From Strongyloides papillosus (lineage: Eukaryota; Nematoda; Chromadorea; Rhabditida; Strongyloididae), in contig SRSI01000078.1 in NCBI GenBank assembly GCA_005656395.1, positions 372,001 to 436,000 of the forward strand: a stretch of DNA of 64,000 nt. The letters are read 5' to 3'. The notes under the pieces are model-generated. The model was given only the letters and a program-made list of their open reading frames with translations, was not told where the DNA came from and made no database searches. The position numbers were made by a program, and so were the translations under genes. Position 1 is the stretch's first letter. Each line of letters opens with the position of its first letter. Positions 26,177-37,938 of this stretch are shown here, piece after piece.

Positions 26177-26443
26177 TTATCCATAATATCCACCACAACA
26201 GCCACCGCTATAGCCACCATATCCAATTCCGTAACCTATTCCATATCCTATACCACCCATACCATACATAGATCCCATACAACAACTTCCACCGTAACCC
26301 ATTCCATATGAGCCTATTCCATATCCACCCATCCCATAACCTCCTAAACCATAACCTCCTAATCCATAAAAAGCCATAACATTGATATCTGTTAACATTA
26401 TAAGGTAAATACTAAGTAAAATCATCTTCTTAAGATTATTCAT
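26177..26443 (-). CDS. Secreted Gly/Tyr-rich peptide
   Basis: Single exon, 88 residues. MNNLKKMILLSIYLIMLTDIN is a clear signal peptide. The mature part is built of short repeats of the type GGYG, GLGGYGLGG, GIGYGIGYG and GMGG, ending GGYYG. Two vicinal Cys pairs (GSCCMG and GGCCGG) interrupt the repeats. Composition resembles nematode YGGxxG antimicrobial or epidermal peptides (NLP-24 to NLP-34 and caenacin type) and also some cuticle or eggshell glycine-rich proteins. The exact family cannot be chosen. No dibasic cleavage site follows the signal region, so the product is probably one secreted chain. It may be regulated by infection or moult, as relatives are, but the sequence shows no such element. 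Confidence 0.85.
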   Translation of the reverse strand: MNNLKKMILLSIYLIMLTDINVMAFYGLGGYGLGGYGMGGYGIGSYGMGYGGSCCMGSMYGMGGIGYGIGYGIGYGGYSGGCCGGYYG

Positions 26444-26862
26444 GTTTTTTCTTGGTTCCAGTGGAAGTAATAAAACTAATAATATGTTTAGAATATGTAT
26501 TTTAACAGAAAATATTTCATATTATATACTAAATATTTCCAAAGATTCATCTTCTAGTTTTCAGTATAAATTTTTACTTTAAAATTTGAACAATACAAAA
26601 ATAATATTATGATAAAGGATAAAATATATATTATTATTTTGACCAGTCTTGGAATGATATATTTTATAAAATATATTAATATCAATAATAATATAGAATA
26701 TTCTCAATAGATGACATAATAAAAATATTGTCACGCATTCAAAAAAACTATTTTTATAAAAATATTATAAGTATATTATTATCATAATTGAAAGTATCAT
26801 TTTTAGTTTTATAACATCATCTTAAGAGTATGCAAATAAAAATGTAGTTTAATAATAATCAT
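26444..26862. other. Short spacer
   Basis: Upstream region of the Gly/Tyr-rich peptide gene and 3' side of the following minus-strand cysteine-module gene. AT-rich, no gene seen. Confidence 0.45.
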
Positions 26863-27626
26863 TCAACCATAATTGGGACTCGTTTTTCCTTGGTATATTA
26901 CTTTTGTTAATGTGTCTATACAAAGAGTCTTGTAAATATAACATACACTTCGTATTTTTTTAATTTTTAATAAAACAGGATCTGTACAATATAACTTTGA
27001 CTCTTTTTCATAATCTTCGCAAATGAAGTTAATTTCTCTAAAATAAATATGTTTTTTCTGTAAATAAATAATATTATTATTTGTCTGTTATGAATAAATA
27101 AGAAAAATTATTAACCTTTTGTGGTTCTATTGGTTGTGATGGTAATGGTTCATTTGGACATCTTGTTTGGTATCTTGGACAAAATGACATTGCATCATTA
27201 GAGTATTTTCCAAATCTTGTTGGTTCTGGACAGACAAATTGAAAAACTTCACGATACCTTTTACAATACTTCTTATTTTGTGTTGTCCTCATCATTAATC
27301 TATGATAATATAAGAAAATTTTATTAATTTTTATTAATAATTTATAATTGCATACGTTTTGACGTCAATGATGTGTGCACAAGTTTGACGGAAGGCTGAA
27401 CAAAATGTTTCTGTTTCCAGAAGGACTGAGGAATGTGTTGATGAAAAGCATATTTCCTCAAATTCTTTTTTCAAAGTTCTGCAAGCTGTATGATTTAAAT
27501 AAATATCTTTTTTTGTAAAAAAAATTAAATACCTTCATCATCTGCTTCAATTGATTCAATAGAAAGTGAATAAAAAGTAAAGATGATAAAAATTTTTATC
27601 AATACACCAAAAAGCATCAACCTCAT
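26863..27626 (-). CDS. Secreted protein with three C-x10-C / C-x6-C modules
   Basis: Four exons on minus (27626-27533, 27485-27356, 27299-27116, 27057-26863) give 200 residues. A signal peptide starts MRLMLFGVLIKIFIIF. Three similar cysteine modules follow: CRTLKKEFEEIC...FCSAFRQTC, CKRYREVFQFVC...FCPRYQTRC and CEDYEKESKLYC...VCYIYKTLC. In each, Cys pairs are spaced by exactly 10 and then exactly 6 residues, with 14-16 residues between the pairs; Tyr or Phe four residues before the last Cys is shared. Exon borders fall between modules 1 and 2 and between 2 and 3. The last exon could also begin at a TTTTAG 20 bases downstream, but only the TTTACAG acceptor at 27058 keeps the frame. No family name is known to me. 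It lies back-to-back with a paralogue. Confidence 0.87.
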
Positions 27627-28518
27627 TAGAGATAAGTTTAGTAAAGAAGTTTAGTAAATAAAATTTAATGTAGTAAAAAAGAAAAGGTTAAAGAAAACAA
27701 AAAATCATGTGATGAGGAATAGTTTAATTAATTAAGAATGTTACCAATTACCTGTTTACCTTATACTCTCAATAAAAATATCAATTTTAAAATATTTATT
27801 CTTGTTACAAGAAATAAGAAGATTCATTATTAGCTTGATAAATTATTTATAGTCCAAAAATTAATCTATCCTTATATTCTTGATTTATTTTTTTACCATC
27901 ATTGTGTTCTCCCATCAAAAATAGTTATTTTTAGATTTTTATTAACAGGATATAATTATATTGATGTACATGAAATATTATCTTTTCATTTATAAGTATA
28001 AAATGTTTCATAATTTTTACTATATTATCCAAAAACAGGTTAATTAAAAGTTTTCTTTAAACACAATATTTTATATGTATAATTTATCATTTAAAGTGAA
28101 TACTTTCAAATCAAAAAAGGTAATAGAGGATAAATTAACTACACATTGAACACATTTTATGATAACAAATAAAAAAAATGATTTTTTTAAACTTGTATTG
28201 ATCAATAAAACAATGGCCATCAAGAATATGCAATTAAATAGAATCTTTTGTTATTTTTTAACATTATATTAACTAATCACTCTCCTTCATGATAATAGGA
28301 TGAAATTTGTTATGTATTTTATATACTAATCCTGTTTCTTTCCTGTTTTTAATGATACTTTCTTCCAGCACAAGAAAATATGTTTTATTTAAAATTTGTA
28401 TGATTATCAATTTTATTTTAATAAACAATGTTACACTTTAAATTTTATATTATCTTTTAATCAATTTCTTATTTAAACTTTTAAAAATAACATATTAATT
28501 CACATTTTTTTCTAGATT
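27627..28518. promoter_or_regulatory. Shared upstream region of the cysteine-module gene pair
   Basis: 892 bp between divergent starts of the two module genes. AT-rich and without a clear motif. A TTTTTTTCTAG acceptor-like site at 28505-28515 precedes the plus-strand ATG at 28519. A 19-codon open frame at 28212 is probably chance. Confidence 0.4.
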
Positions 28519-29275
28519 ATGATATTCTTTTCCGGAACTAAATACATTATTCTTTTTTTAATAAGCATCCTTTCAAGTATAGCAGTTTTTGAAGATATTA
28601 AACCTGTTGTTAACAATAAAAAACTATTAATACGTAATAGAAGAGAGGATAGTGGATTAACAAATAAAGACAAAGTGATATAATACCATAATCCTTTCAA
28701 ATAATTTTTTTAAACTTTTTCAGGAAGCATGCAGAGAACTTAATTCTGAGTATCGTAAAGTATGTGGAACAAGACAACCTGATAAAGAATCAAAAGATTT
28801 CTGTGATGCATATGAAAATGTTTGTTTTGAGATATCGCCTAATGAACCTGATCAAAATACCATCAAGTAAGAAAAACGTTTAATTTAATTAATATTCCAT
28901 TTATCTTCTAGAACACCTATAACGACGGAACCACCATTTACAAAAGTTAAAGCTAAAGCACGTAAAACAGATTGGGTTGCATTCTGTAAACAATATAAAC
29001 CAAGATTCCTTTATGTTTGCCCAAATCCTTTTCCTTATGGACCAAGAGCAATAGTATTTTGTCCATTGTATTCCGAAAGATGTAATTTAGCTGTTCCAGA
29101 AAGGCCAGTAAATCCAAATAGTAGTAGCAGTTTCTCTAAAAAAGCTAGAAATAATCTGTGTGAACAGTATCGTGGATTCGCTGCACAATATTGTGGTAAT
29201 CCTGTTGCAATGATGCAACCAAATGTAAGGGATGGATGTGAAAAATATAGAAGATTTTGTGTTAATGCTTGTTAA
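28519..29275 (+). CDS. Secreted protein with three C-x10-C / C-x6-C modules (paralogue)
   Basis: Three exons, 28519-28674, 28724-28866 and 28912-29275, give 220 residues. A signal peptide starts MIFFSGTKYIILFLIS; a dibasic RNRRE at about 40-44 could be a cleavage site. Three modules follow with the same geometry as the minus-strand neighbour: CRELNSEYRKVC...FCDAYENVC, CKQYKPRFLYVC...FCPLYSERC and CEQYRGFAAQYC...GCEKYRRFC. Pair spacings are again 10 and 6, with 12-14 residues between pairs. It ends CVNAC, adding one extra Cys. Linkers carry ITTEPPF and poly-Ser. The first donor is GTGATA, weaker than usual. The two genes are inverted duplicates of each other. Role unknown; secretion and regular cysteines suggest an extracellular, protease-resistant protein. 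Confidence 0.87.
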
Positions 29276-29429
29276 ATGTAAAATATTGGTTGCTCACAAA
29301 TAAATAAATATTTTAATAACACATTTTTTAAGCATTTATAATTTATATTTTTATTTATCGATAAAAAATGTATTCTATTTTGTGAATTAATATCCTTTTT
29401 ACCGGTAATTTGTTCTTTATCCTATTGAA
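29276..29429. other. 3' spacer
   Basis: Short AT-rich 3' end of the module gene; the repeat copy follows. Confidence 0.4.
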
Positions 29430-29960
29430 TTTAAGGTTTTTGTCATTCAAAAATGAAAATACGCCTAAAAGTGATTTTTTTATCGTTTTTATATAGTGCT
29501 AAACTCAAATAAATTATATATAAAATTGGCCCGAAAGTCAACCCTTTATTTTACATAAAAGTATAAGAATTTTAAAGAGAGAAGATTATCTAACCGAACC
29601 GAAATGAGAATTGAAAAAAATACATACTTAATATAACTCAATTTCAGTAATTGTTACTAAACAATGATGAATTCCTGCATATTTTATGATTTAAGAATCG
29701 ACTAATGCTTCAAACGAATGCAAATTCGTTCTTTACTGATTCTGTAAAATGGTACGACCAATATTTTGAGCAAAACTGTTACACTGAATAAAAAGTGGAT
29801 CCTTACGACGATCGTAAATGATCTTTATAGTACTCGAAGCAAGTGTGAACCACCAAAAAATTTTACTAATTCAGACGATCTAAAATCTTCTTCACACAAT
29901 TATCTCGCTGTAGAAACCATAGTTTTTTTAATAAATAAGAAACCTCCTTAACTTTCACTA
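29430..29960. repeat. Diverged interspersed repeat, copy 2
   Basis: Same orientation as 22590-23110. Landmarks are CTAAAA and a CGTTTTTATA word near 29465-29495, TCAACCCTTT near 29538, ATATAACTCA near 29631, AATGCTTCAAACGAATG near 29705 and TGTGAA near 29847. Divergence indicates an old event. The 61-codon plus-strand frame at 29766-29951 is not conserved in copy 1 and is probably not a gene. Confidence 0.55.
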
Positions 29961-30300
29961 CAGCGTATCCAATCCAATGGTCTATTTTACTAAATAAAAA
30001 AATATCAATTTTCGATTATTTTAAAGAATCTTAAATTAATTTAAACAAACACTAATTTTTGAACAACTCATTATATATATCCTATAACCTTAAACATTAA
30101 TAACTTTTATTCTTCTACACTTTCGATATTAATAAAACTAATAATTTGGCAGATTACTTAGTATTCAAAGAAAGTTTTAGATGATAATTATAAATAAAAT
30201 AATTACTCTCTTGTGATGTTATATCTATTAATTAATTTATTCAACTTTTTTTGCTATTGCTGTATAATTATAATTAAAATAAAATGTGTTGTATTTTACT
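29961..30300. other. Short spacer
   Basis: AT-rich, between repeat copy 2 and the stop codon of the following minus-strand gene. Nothing recognised. Confidence 0.4.
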
Positions 30301-30717
30301 TTAAACATCCAAACATCGACAATCATATCTTGAATTATAGACATACTGAAAATTAACACATCTCCCAGGGCATAACTTATCGGGATCCATACATTCTCTT
30401 GTGTAGGTATTGAAACCACAAAATCTTGGTGGTAATGTTCCTTGAATATCTTTGTAAATTGGGTGGTTTATGTCGAATTTTTTTTCAACTGCATAATATT
30501 GATTATACTACATACAATGGTAACAATAATTAGAATTAAATTAAAAAATAAATGAAAGAATAAAATCACTTACAACAGTTGAATAAAAATAAGCATAAGG
30601 ATTGTAACCTGTTACCTGAACTGGGGTCCTTTCAATTCCAGTTCCAATTTGAGATAAATATATCATTATTATTAGTAAACTTAAGAGATTAATATTACCA
30701 TAAAATAACATTCTCAT
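30301..30717 (-). CDS. Secreted six-cysteine peptide
   Basis: Two exons on minus (30717-30574 and 30507-30301) give 116 residues. The start has an uncleaved-looking or signal-type hydrophobic segment (INLLSLLIIMIYLSQIGTG). A Tyr-rich linker follows, then a C-terminal block of six cysteines: FCGF, ECMD, LCPGRC, DCRCL. Spacings are 8, 6, 3, about 11 and 1; a C-x3-C plus terminal C-x-C pattern resembles parts of defensin-like folds, but the order does not match the standard alpha-beta motif, so I do not call it a defensin. It ends at CLDV. It sits in the secreted-protein cluster. No function is assigned. Confidence 0.75.
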
Positions 30718-31309
30718 TTACTAACTAATTTATCAAGTAAAACCTATATATGAATATTATATATATGTAATCACTAAAAATTTTGTTAATTTCATTAACC
30801 AGTACATCATTGAAATAAACAAGCTCCCTATTTATTAATTATTATTTTTTTTAATCTTACACATAATATACCCACTTTATTAATAGTATTTTATCATTAG
30901 TATTAACTTCCTATATTATTTGATCGGATAATTGAAATAAACTCTCCTATCAAGGTCTTCCTCCCATTTGGCAGCATTTATTTTTTGTGAATACCATTCT
31001 CTTCATTGAAACTGAGTTAACAATATTATAAAATAATGATAACCTAGTTTTTACCTTTTTACATACACCTATTTGGTACTCTCCCAACTATCTCAACAAA
31101 ACTTTTAATTTTTTTTTATAATCCCATTGAATTATATATTTAAAAATGTTAGATAGGCTTAATTATAAAATTAAATTCAATTAGACCTTGACGAGGTACT
31201 TTATTATGACGACCTATTTTAGTGGGTTTTTTTTGTTTCATTTTTATTAATATAAAAGGAATCCATTAACTATTGAAGTTATCATTTTTATTTAAAAAAA
31301 TTTATTACA
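30718..31309. promoter_or_regulatory. Divergent upstream region of the six-cysteine and SXP/RAL-2 genes
   Basis: 592 bp between two divergent starts. The plus-strand gene has a TATA box at 31251-31257. Nothing else is assigned. Confidence 0.45.
31251..31257 (+). promoter_or_regulatory. TATA box
   Basis: TATAAAA lies 59 bp before the ATG at 31310, at a fitting distance for a short 5' UTR. It is consistent with a strongly expressed secreted-protein gene, but TATA-like words are common in this DNA. Confidence 0.4.
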
Positions 31310-32227
31310 ATGACTAGGTTGTTATTAACACTCCTTTATACTGCTTCCCTCTTAGTTTTTATACTTGGACAGTATATGCCTTATCTTCAGGTTCCAAGAT
31401 ATGCTTCAAGAGGAATGAGAAATAATTTTATAGATCGCCAACAATTTTTCTCTCCATCACCGATTTCTTTCTCTATGGATAGTAATGCTATGAATCCATT
31501 ATTTCAATCAAACTCAATTTCACAAGATTTTCAAATGGTAAATGAAAACAGTTTAATGAAAGAACAAAATAATGTTGGAAGCTATTATAATTCCCCTAAT
31601 GGTAATATGGGGTTCACTTCACAATCTCCATACCAAAGAGAAATACATGATGGCCTTAAGGGATATCAAAACCTCAGAGGTGACGTTGAAGCTTTCAATA
31701 GAAGAATGATTGATAAGCCAATAGTTATCGATAAAAATGAAAATCTTGATATTCTTCTACCAAAATTTCTTGATAATGTTGATCAAGAAGTGGTCAATAA
31801 TGTATGTTTTAATTAAGAATACATTTTTGTTAAAATAAAATTATTTCATCCGCTTTTGATATTCGCTTTTTAATATATTTTTTTATAGTTTCTTACAATA
31901 ATTTCATTGAATAATGAGACTTATGCTAAGAAACAGCAAAAACTAGATGAACTTATTTCTACTCTCGATGCTCCTCATCAAAAATTGTATAGAGAGTATG
32001 TTTTAAAAAAAAATGGGGAAGAAAAAAGTTATAGATCAAAAGTTGATAGGGAAGTCGAAAATATGAGTCAAGAGGCTCAAATGAAATTTACCCAAATTAC
32101 AACAATTTTAACAGATCCACAAACTCCAGACAACCATAAATGGAATCGCGTTATGGAAATTTATAACTCACTATCACCTCAATTGAAGGAAGAATTTGAG
32201 AAGAAATTTGAAGGCTTTAAAGCATAG
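31310..32227 (+). CDS. SXP/RAL-2 family (DUF148) secreted protein
   Basis: Two exons, 31310-31801 and 31889-32227, give 276 residues. The signal peptide is MTRLLLTLLYTASLLVFILG. A low-complexity Ser/Asn/Gln-rich region fills about 22-130. The C-terminal 130 residues are the SXP/RAL-2 domain: LPKFLDNVDQEVVNNFLTII, KKQQKLDELISTL and SPQLKEEFEKKFEGFK are typical helical blocks. The intron between VVNN and FLTII leaves the frame intact. This family is nematode-specific and includes surface and secreted antigens of filarial, ascarid and anisakid worms; some members bind calcium or magnesium, but the exact activity is unknown. The length is greater than the usual 150-200 residues because of the N-terminal extension. 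Confidence 0.9.
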
Positions 32228-32693
32228 TTAAATAATGCTTATGCTTTATCAGTTTTATATGTAAATTTTGAAAGATCTTTTAATTAACAGCAAAATTTTT
32301 TGTTAATATTATATAAATACATATATATGAAGCAAAAAAAGAAATATATATTTAGAATAAATTTGTGTTCTTCAATTCACTTCCATTGAATAAAATATTT
32401 TTTTGTCGTCTTTTACTATTTCTTTTTGATAAGAGATCTAAATAACATTTATTAAAAAAAGTTTAAACTTCTATATTTAAAAAAAAATCATAGCATTTGA
32501 ATAGTTATCCTTCATTTTCTAAAAAAAATTTGTGATAAGGCAAAACCAGGAAAGCTTGGAAAAAAATTTAATTTTTTTCTCATTAAATAGTTGCTAATCA
32601 AATATACCATAAAATTGACTAATATGAAAATGGATGTTGATGTCTACTCTTCTTTTTTATATAAATGATTTCGTAATATATAATTGGTCATCA
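32228..32693. other. Convergent 3' spacer
   Basis: Holds the 3' ends of the SXP/RAL-2 gene (plus) and the Ly-6-like gene (minus). Purine/pyrimidine-rich; no gene seen. Confidence 0.45.
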
Positions 32694-33923
32694 TTAAATC
32701 AATTTTAATAATGTTATGGTGGAAACAAATATAATGGGAATAACTATATTTATCTTTGAGGATGAGTTTAAGCAATCATCACCAACGCATCCTAATGTAC
32801 AAACTTCAACAAACATATTAGTTTCTCTTCTCCTTTGATTTGTTAAACTTCCTGTTGCACCAAATAAATGTTTCTTCAACCTCCTGTGACTTTTATATAT
32901 TGTACATCCAAAAATATCATTAACTGTACCACATTTTCTTTCGGTATAAACTTTATCTATAAAAAAGATAGGAGAATAACAAACTAATTATACTAATTAA
33001 TTCTTTTTTATATATATTTTATTTAGTGATAACAAAATAATTGTTAATAAATTATTTTTCGGTATTTTATTTAAAGTTAATTAAAATTAAACTTTTTATA
33101 TATATTCTTGTTAAAATATATCATGCTCCCTTAATTTTCTTTTATTTTTAGAATAGATCAAAGGTTATTACAACTAATTTAGATGTATAGTAGGGGGGAG
33201 TTTATGAGAATAATATGTAAATAAAAAGAGAAGATTGTGATTTATTATATATGTTTATTATGACAACTATCATAATTAATTGTTTAAAGGCAGCCGGCTT
33301 TTATTATTTGACATTTATCTATATCTATGTAATAAACTTTTTCATTTTTACATATGGTGAAATAATTACTTTTCCATAATGATATACTGATTATTTTAAT
33401 ATAAATTGTACTCTTACTATTCTTTGTAATAATTATAAATATAAATAAATAAATATAAAAAAAATTGAAGCCGCTAATAATTATGAGGAATGAGTGTACT
33501 TAAGGTACTTGACACATTAATATTACTATTAAGATTGAGGAATATATAAAAATATGTCATTTTAAAGTGGTGGTAGAATAGGAATAATAAAAAAAGTTTA
33601 ATTTTTTTATGTAATAATAAACTTACCAGTTCCGTCACCTTGTCGGAAGTAGGAATATATACAATGTGTATGAGTGTCATTTAAACATGGAGTTTTAGGT
33701 AAAGTCCCTTCCTGGCATTGCCTTTGATAAATCTCAAGTTCCTCCGGAGATAGGTAATTGTTAACACGATCACATTGAATACATTCAAGTGAGGAGACTA
33801 TAACATAGTAGCGAAGGTGATAAAAAGATTATTTTTATATAGTTTACCTTTGTTAAATAAATTTATAATTATTCCAATGATTAAAAATCCATAAGATAAT
33901 GTATTGTATGAAAATAGGACCAT
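32694..33923 (-). CDS. Ly-6/uPAR-like (three-finger) GPI-anchored protein
   Basis: Three exons on minus (33923-33848, 33797-33627, 32956-32694) give 169 residues. An N-terminal hydrophobic segment (YGFLIIGIIINLF) is a signal peptide. The mature part opens LECIQCDRV, a typical Ly-6 first finger, continues with QRQCQEGT, PCLND and HCIYSYF, and finishes CGTVNDIFGC and VEVCTLGCVGDDCLN, the CxxDxCN ending of the fold. A hydrophobic C-terminus (INIVIPIIFVSTITLLKLI) after NSSSK fits a GPI-anchor signal. Nematode relatives (ODR-2/HOT group) act at neuronal or sperm surfaces. The first intron is unusually short (50 bp) while the second is 670 bp. The partner is unknown. Confidence 0.82.
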
Positions 33924-36310
33924 TTTACTCTCCTTTTCTAAAGGTATAAAATAGTTAAAATATACTTCCTGATAAGGTAGAAAATGTGGTTATATGTATT
34001 TATCAAAAGATATATAATATTTAATTTAAAATATTTTATAATGTATATCTAAAAAAAGTGAATATTAGAGTGGAAGTGATAAGAAAAAGCAAAAAAATTT
34101 ATATTTTTTATCATCTCTCACACATAAATTGAATCGTTTTCTCTCATTCTATTTTATATATTTTAATTGATAACATTTTTAGGAAAATGGAAGATTTATA
34201 AAAAAAGAAAAATGAGAGGAAATATAGTGAGTTTTTAGTTTATTTGTGTTGTTATTTATATAGTAATAAATAAGAATAAAATAGAATTACCAATGTTAGG
34301 TGGCTTTTATTAAATATCTGAACTAATAACATATATAGCTGATTTTAATTATATCCTTTTGATATATAAGGAGTATAAAGATGAAAAACAAAAGGAATTT
34401 AAATAACATTCCATGCACTCCATCATTGTCACATCCATATATACAATAGCAATCATATCTAGAGATTAAACTTTTACCGAGATTGATAGATAAAAATTTT
34501 AAAGTTTACAGGTACTAATTAAGTTTAGATACATCCAATATAATTGCTAGTAGGGCTTGTAAAAGTGTATGATGAAGGAGGAGAGAAATTAAAAAAGATA
34601 GCTATGAATAATGAGGTAAAAAGATTTAATAACGAATGTTAAATTATTATTAAAGAATGATAATAATTATAGATAAATATTCCTGTTGCATTAACACAGA
34701 TCTCGAGGACACTTCAAAAAAAAAGTTTTAAGTTACAAGAAATTGTAATATATATGTTGTATATGGGTAGATGGAAAGTTTAATGATATACTTAATTAGT
34801 GCAAACTTTAAATATTTATGATATTGATAAAAAAGAATAATTTTACAAGAATACTAGAAAATGATGTTATTTCATATGTAAATAATAAAAGAAGAGAAGA
34901 AAAGGAATAGTTTAGTTACCAGAAAATTTGATCTACAACCAATTAACAATTTGTATTGTTTATTACTCCCATCTCTCAAAATACAATATGAATAGATAAT
35001 TTTATCACTATTTTGTAATAATAATTGGTAATTGTTTGAAAGATAAAGAAGAGTTTGTTGGGGAGGTTAATGAAATAAATAAGATACAGATCCATAGGTT
35101 ATTTAATATATACATATGTCAATTATAATGATAATAAAAATATGAAAAAGTACTTAATAAAATATTATGTGAGGTAATGAATTTTGTAAAAATTTAAAAG
35201 ACACTTAATATTTATAGATTCTAAACTAAATGAAGATAGAAAGATTGGGAAAGAAAAAAAAGGGAAATATTATTGGAAACATGTGTGTTAATATGAATTA
35301 ATTTGCGTGCAAATGTACCTCCTAAAACATCAAAGAGATCCATTTATTATAACTTATAAGTATACCACCAAAAATCTTAAGAGTAAACATATGGTTTGAT
35401 AAGGAGAATAATTTTTGGAATATATTAATATATATCAATCTTAGAAAAGTTTTTATACATTTTAATATCCTTAAGTATACACAATAATAATAATAAATAC
35501 TTGGGATCTTTTGACCTTTAAAATTGGATGTATTTTTGGTGAAAATATTTATAAAATATACTAAAAGTTTCTGTAGAAAAAATAATAATAATGTACTTAA
35601 ACATCCAATATCTTCTTTATATATAATATATGATTCATTTTCACTTTTAAAGGCGTGAACAGAGGTTATTATTATTTTAAAAGAATATAAGTTTAACAAT
35701 TTGATATTCTCACAAATATTAACATTTAAGCAGGTTTTTTTAAAAACTTTCTCCCATACATATTTGATATGCTTTTTGGTTGTCCTTAGAACTAAATGAA
35801 ACATTTTAAAATTTAACACATCCTTAAACAAAATTTCACATATTCTATCATCTTAAATAATAATATTTCGTGTATAAGTATTGTAAAAGTTTTAAAAAAT
35901 GGTAATAACAAGAAACATAGAATCTCATTAAAAGGGCAGGGTAATATAAAAATTTAGATATTAACAATATATCATTTTTCAGCTATATAATAAAATATAT
36001 AACATGATTTTTACACTAAATCCCCTTATCTTCTTCCTCTTCATGATATATTGTAAATAAAGAATCTTTTTAATATAACAAATATATATATCAATTTAAA
36101 AGGTATAAAAATATATGATATTTTAATGAAAAATAGTACAAAATATATAAAAATTGATGTGTCAATGAAATAGCTATAAAAACAATAAAGTATTTAAGTA
36201 GAGACAATCTATCTAAAAGCTTTAATAAGACAAATTTTATAAGAGCAATTTTTGTTAAATGATATTCCTGTCATCTTCATTTTTCCTTTCTTGTATCAAT
36301 ATATCATTTT

Positions 36311-36330
36311 TATATATATATATATATATA
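36311..36330. repeat. TA dinucleotide microsatellite
   Basis: Ten TA units in a row, flanked by further TATA-rich sequence. One of several such runs in the window (also near 12440 and 14805). Confidence 0.8.
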
Positions 36331-37938
36331 CATTTATATATAAAAATTTTATCTTCACATATATACTTTATATATATGAATATTTTACTGTATAAATTTT
36401 TTATTATCTTCACCCCAAAAAAATAGTTAAAAAAGATAAATAATTTTTGAGAAAAAGAAAAAATAATTTGTAAGAGATGTACTATGGAGATGAATGAGAT
36501 GAAAACAGAAATCAATCATATGTATTTGTGTGATACTGTATTTAATAAGATAAATATATAAAAGATTGTCGGTCTATTTTGTAGATATGATTTGATTGAC
36601 CGTGTTTTAATAAATCTACAAATGCTATAAACAGATTCTTTGATTATTTGTAAAATTTTGTAATCTTAAGCATATTGACAATGCTAAATATAATAACTAT
36701 ATATATTTAAATGTATATTTTGTAGATATAAATGATGGATGAGAAATGTTTATAATGGATATTTAATAACATGATACAAAGAGGTATTAGAACACATGTC
36801 ATTTTTTTGTGGTAAATACACAAATTGTAATTTCTATTTTGATTCTATCCCATCAACTATCTACATAACCAAATAAATAATTAAAATTTATTTATTTAAT
36901 TCAAATTTAAATAATTTCTTTAGATAAATAAGAAAAATTGTACGGTTACCTTTCCTTTGTACAATAATTATATAAGCTCATATTTTGCAGTCATTAAAAA
37001 AAAATAATTTTTGTTAATTTTAAAGGTAATAGATAGAATTATATATTTTTATTGTTTTAATAAAAAGACCATTTACATTAATGAGGAATATATTAAAAAT
37101 ATAAAAAGTGATAAGGAGAATTATAAAATTCAATATGTCTCTTTAGAAGTTCACATTTAATCAACCATTTTAAATACATATATAAAGAGCTTTTCGAATA
37201 CACTATAAAATTTTTCAATTTTCACAAAAATATTTAAAAATATAAATAATTTTTACCGGGTAATTCATTGAGATAAGATTTAAAAATTCATTTAACCATA
37301 TATATAGTATATATTAATGTAAAAACCTGTCAAATGGTATATTATGTACATTAAAGTAAAAAGAAGAAGTCTCATAATTTTGAAGTATTTTTAAGAGAAT
37401 GAACTTAGAAATTATTAGAAGATAGTTGTAAAACTTTAATAAACGCTCTTTTAAATAAATATTTTCACTTTAAACTGCGAAACTATTTATTTTTATAAAT
37501 AAATAAAAATTTTTAGAAAATAGTGGAATTATTTATAATTATTATATGGAAAGGGAAAAGAGAATTCTATTCTTTTTTCTAGAGAAATTATCTTAAGAAA
37601 AATATATTGTATTATTGTAGTAGAAAAAAGATGGAAATGGAGATTAAATTATATATTATAACAATGTAATAATAATAATAAAAAAACTAATAATATAATA
37701 GACACATAGATGTTGAGGTAAATAATTAAACATTTTTAAATAACAAAAATTCAATTTCTCAATTAAATACACATTACATTCACTTCTCTGTTTTTGTGAG
37801 CCTTCATCATTAACATTTCAACTAAATATAATTCTATTATTATGTATAAATGATATTACTGTATAATGAAATAATTTTTTATCTATAATGTAATGTATTT
37901 TTATGACTCAAATATACATTACTAAAGGACAATATTGC

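Noticed and set aside
35322..35831. 169-codon open frame on the minus strand
   Set aside because: Long, but made of Ile, Leu, Phe, Tyr, Lys and Asn with no recognisable motif and no composition change from the flanks. Frames of this sort arise by chance and from AT-rich DNA; no splice-site pattern supports it.
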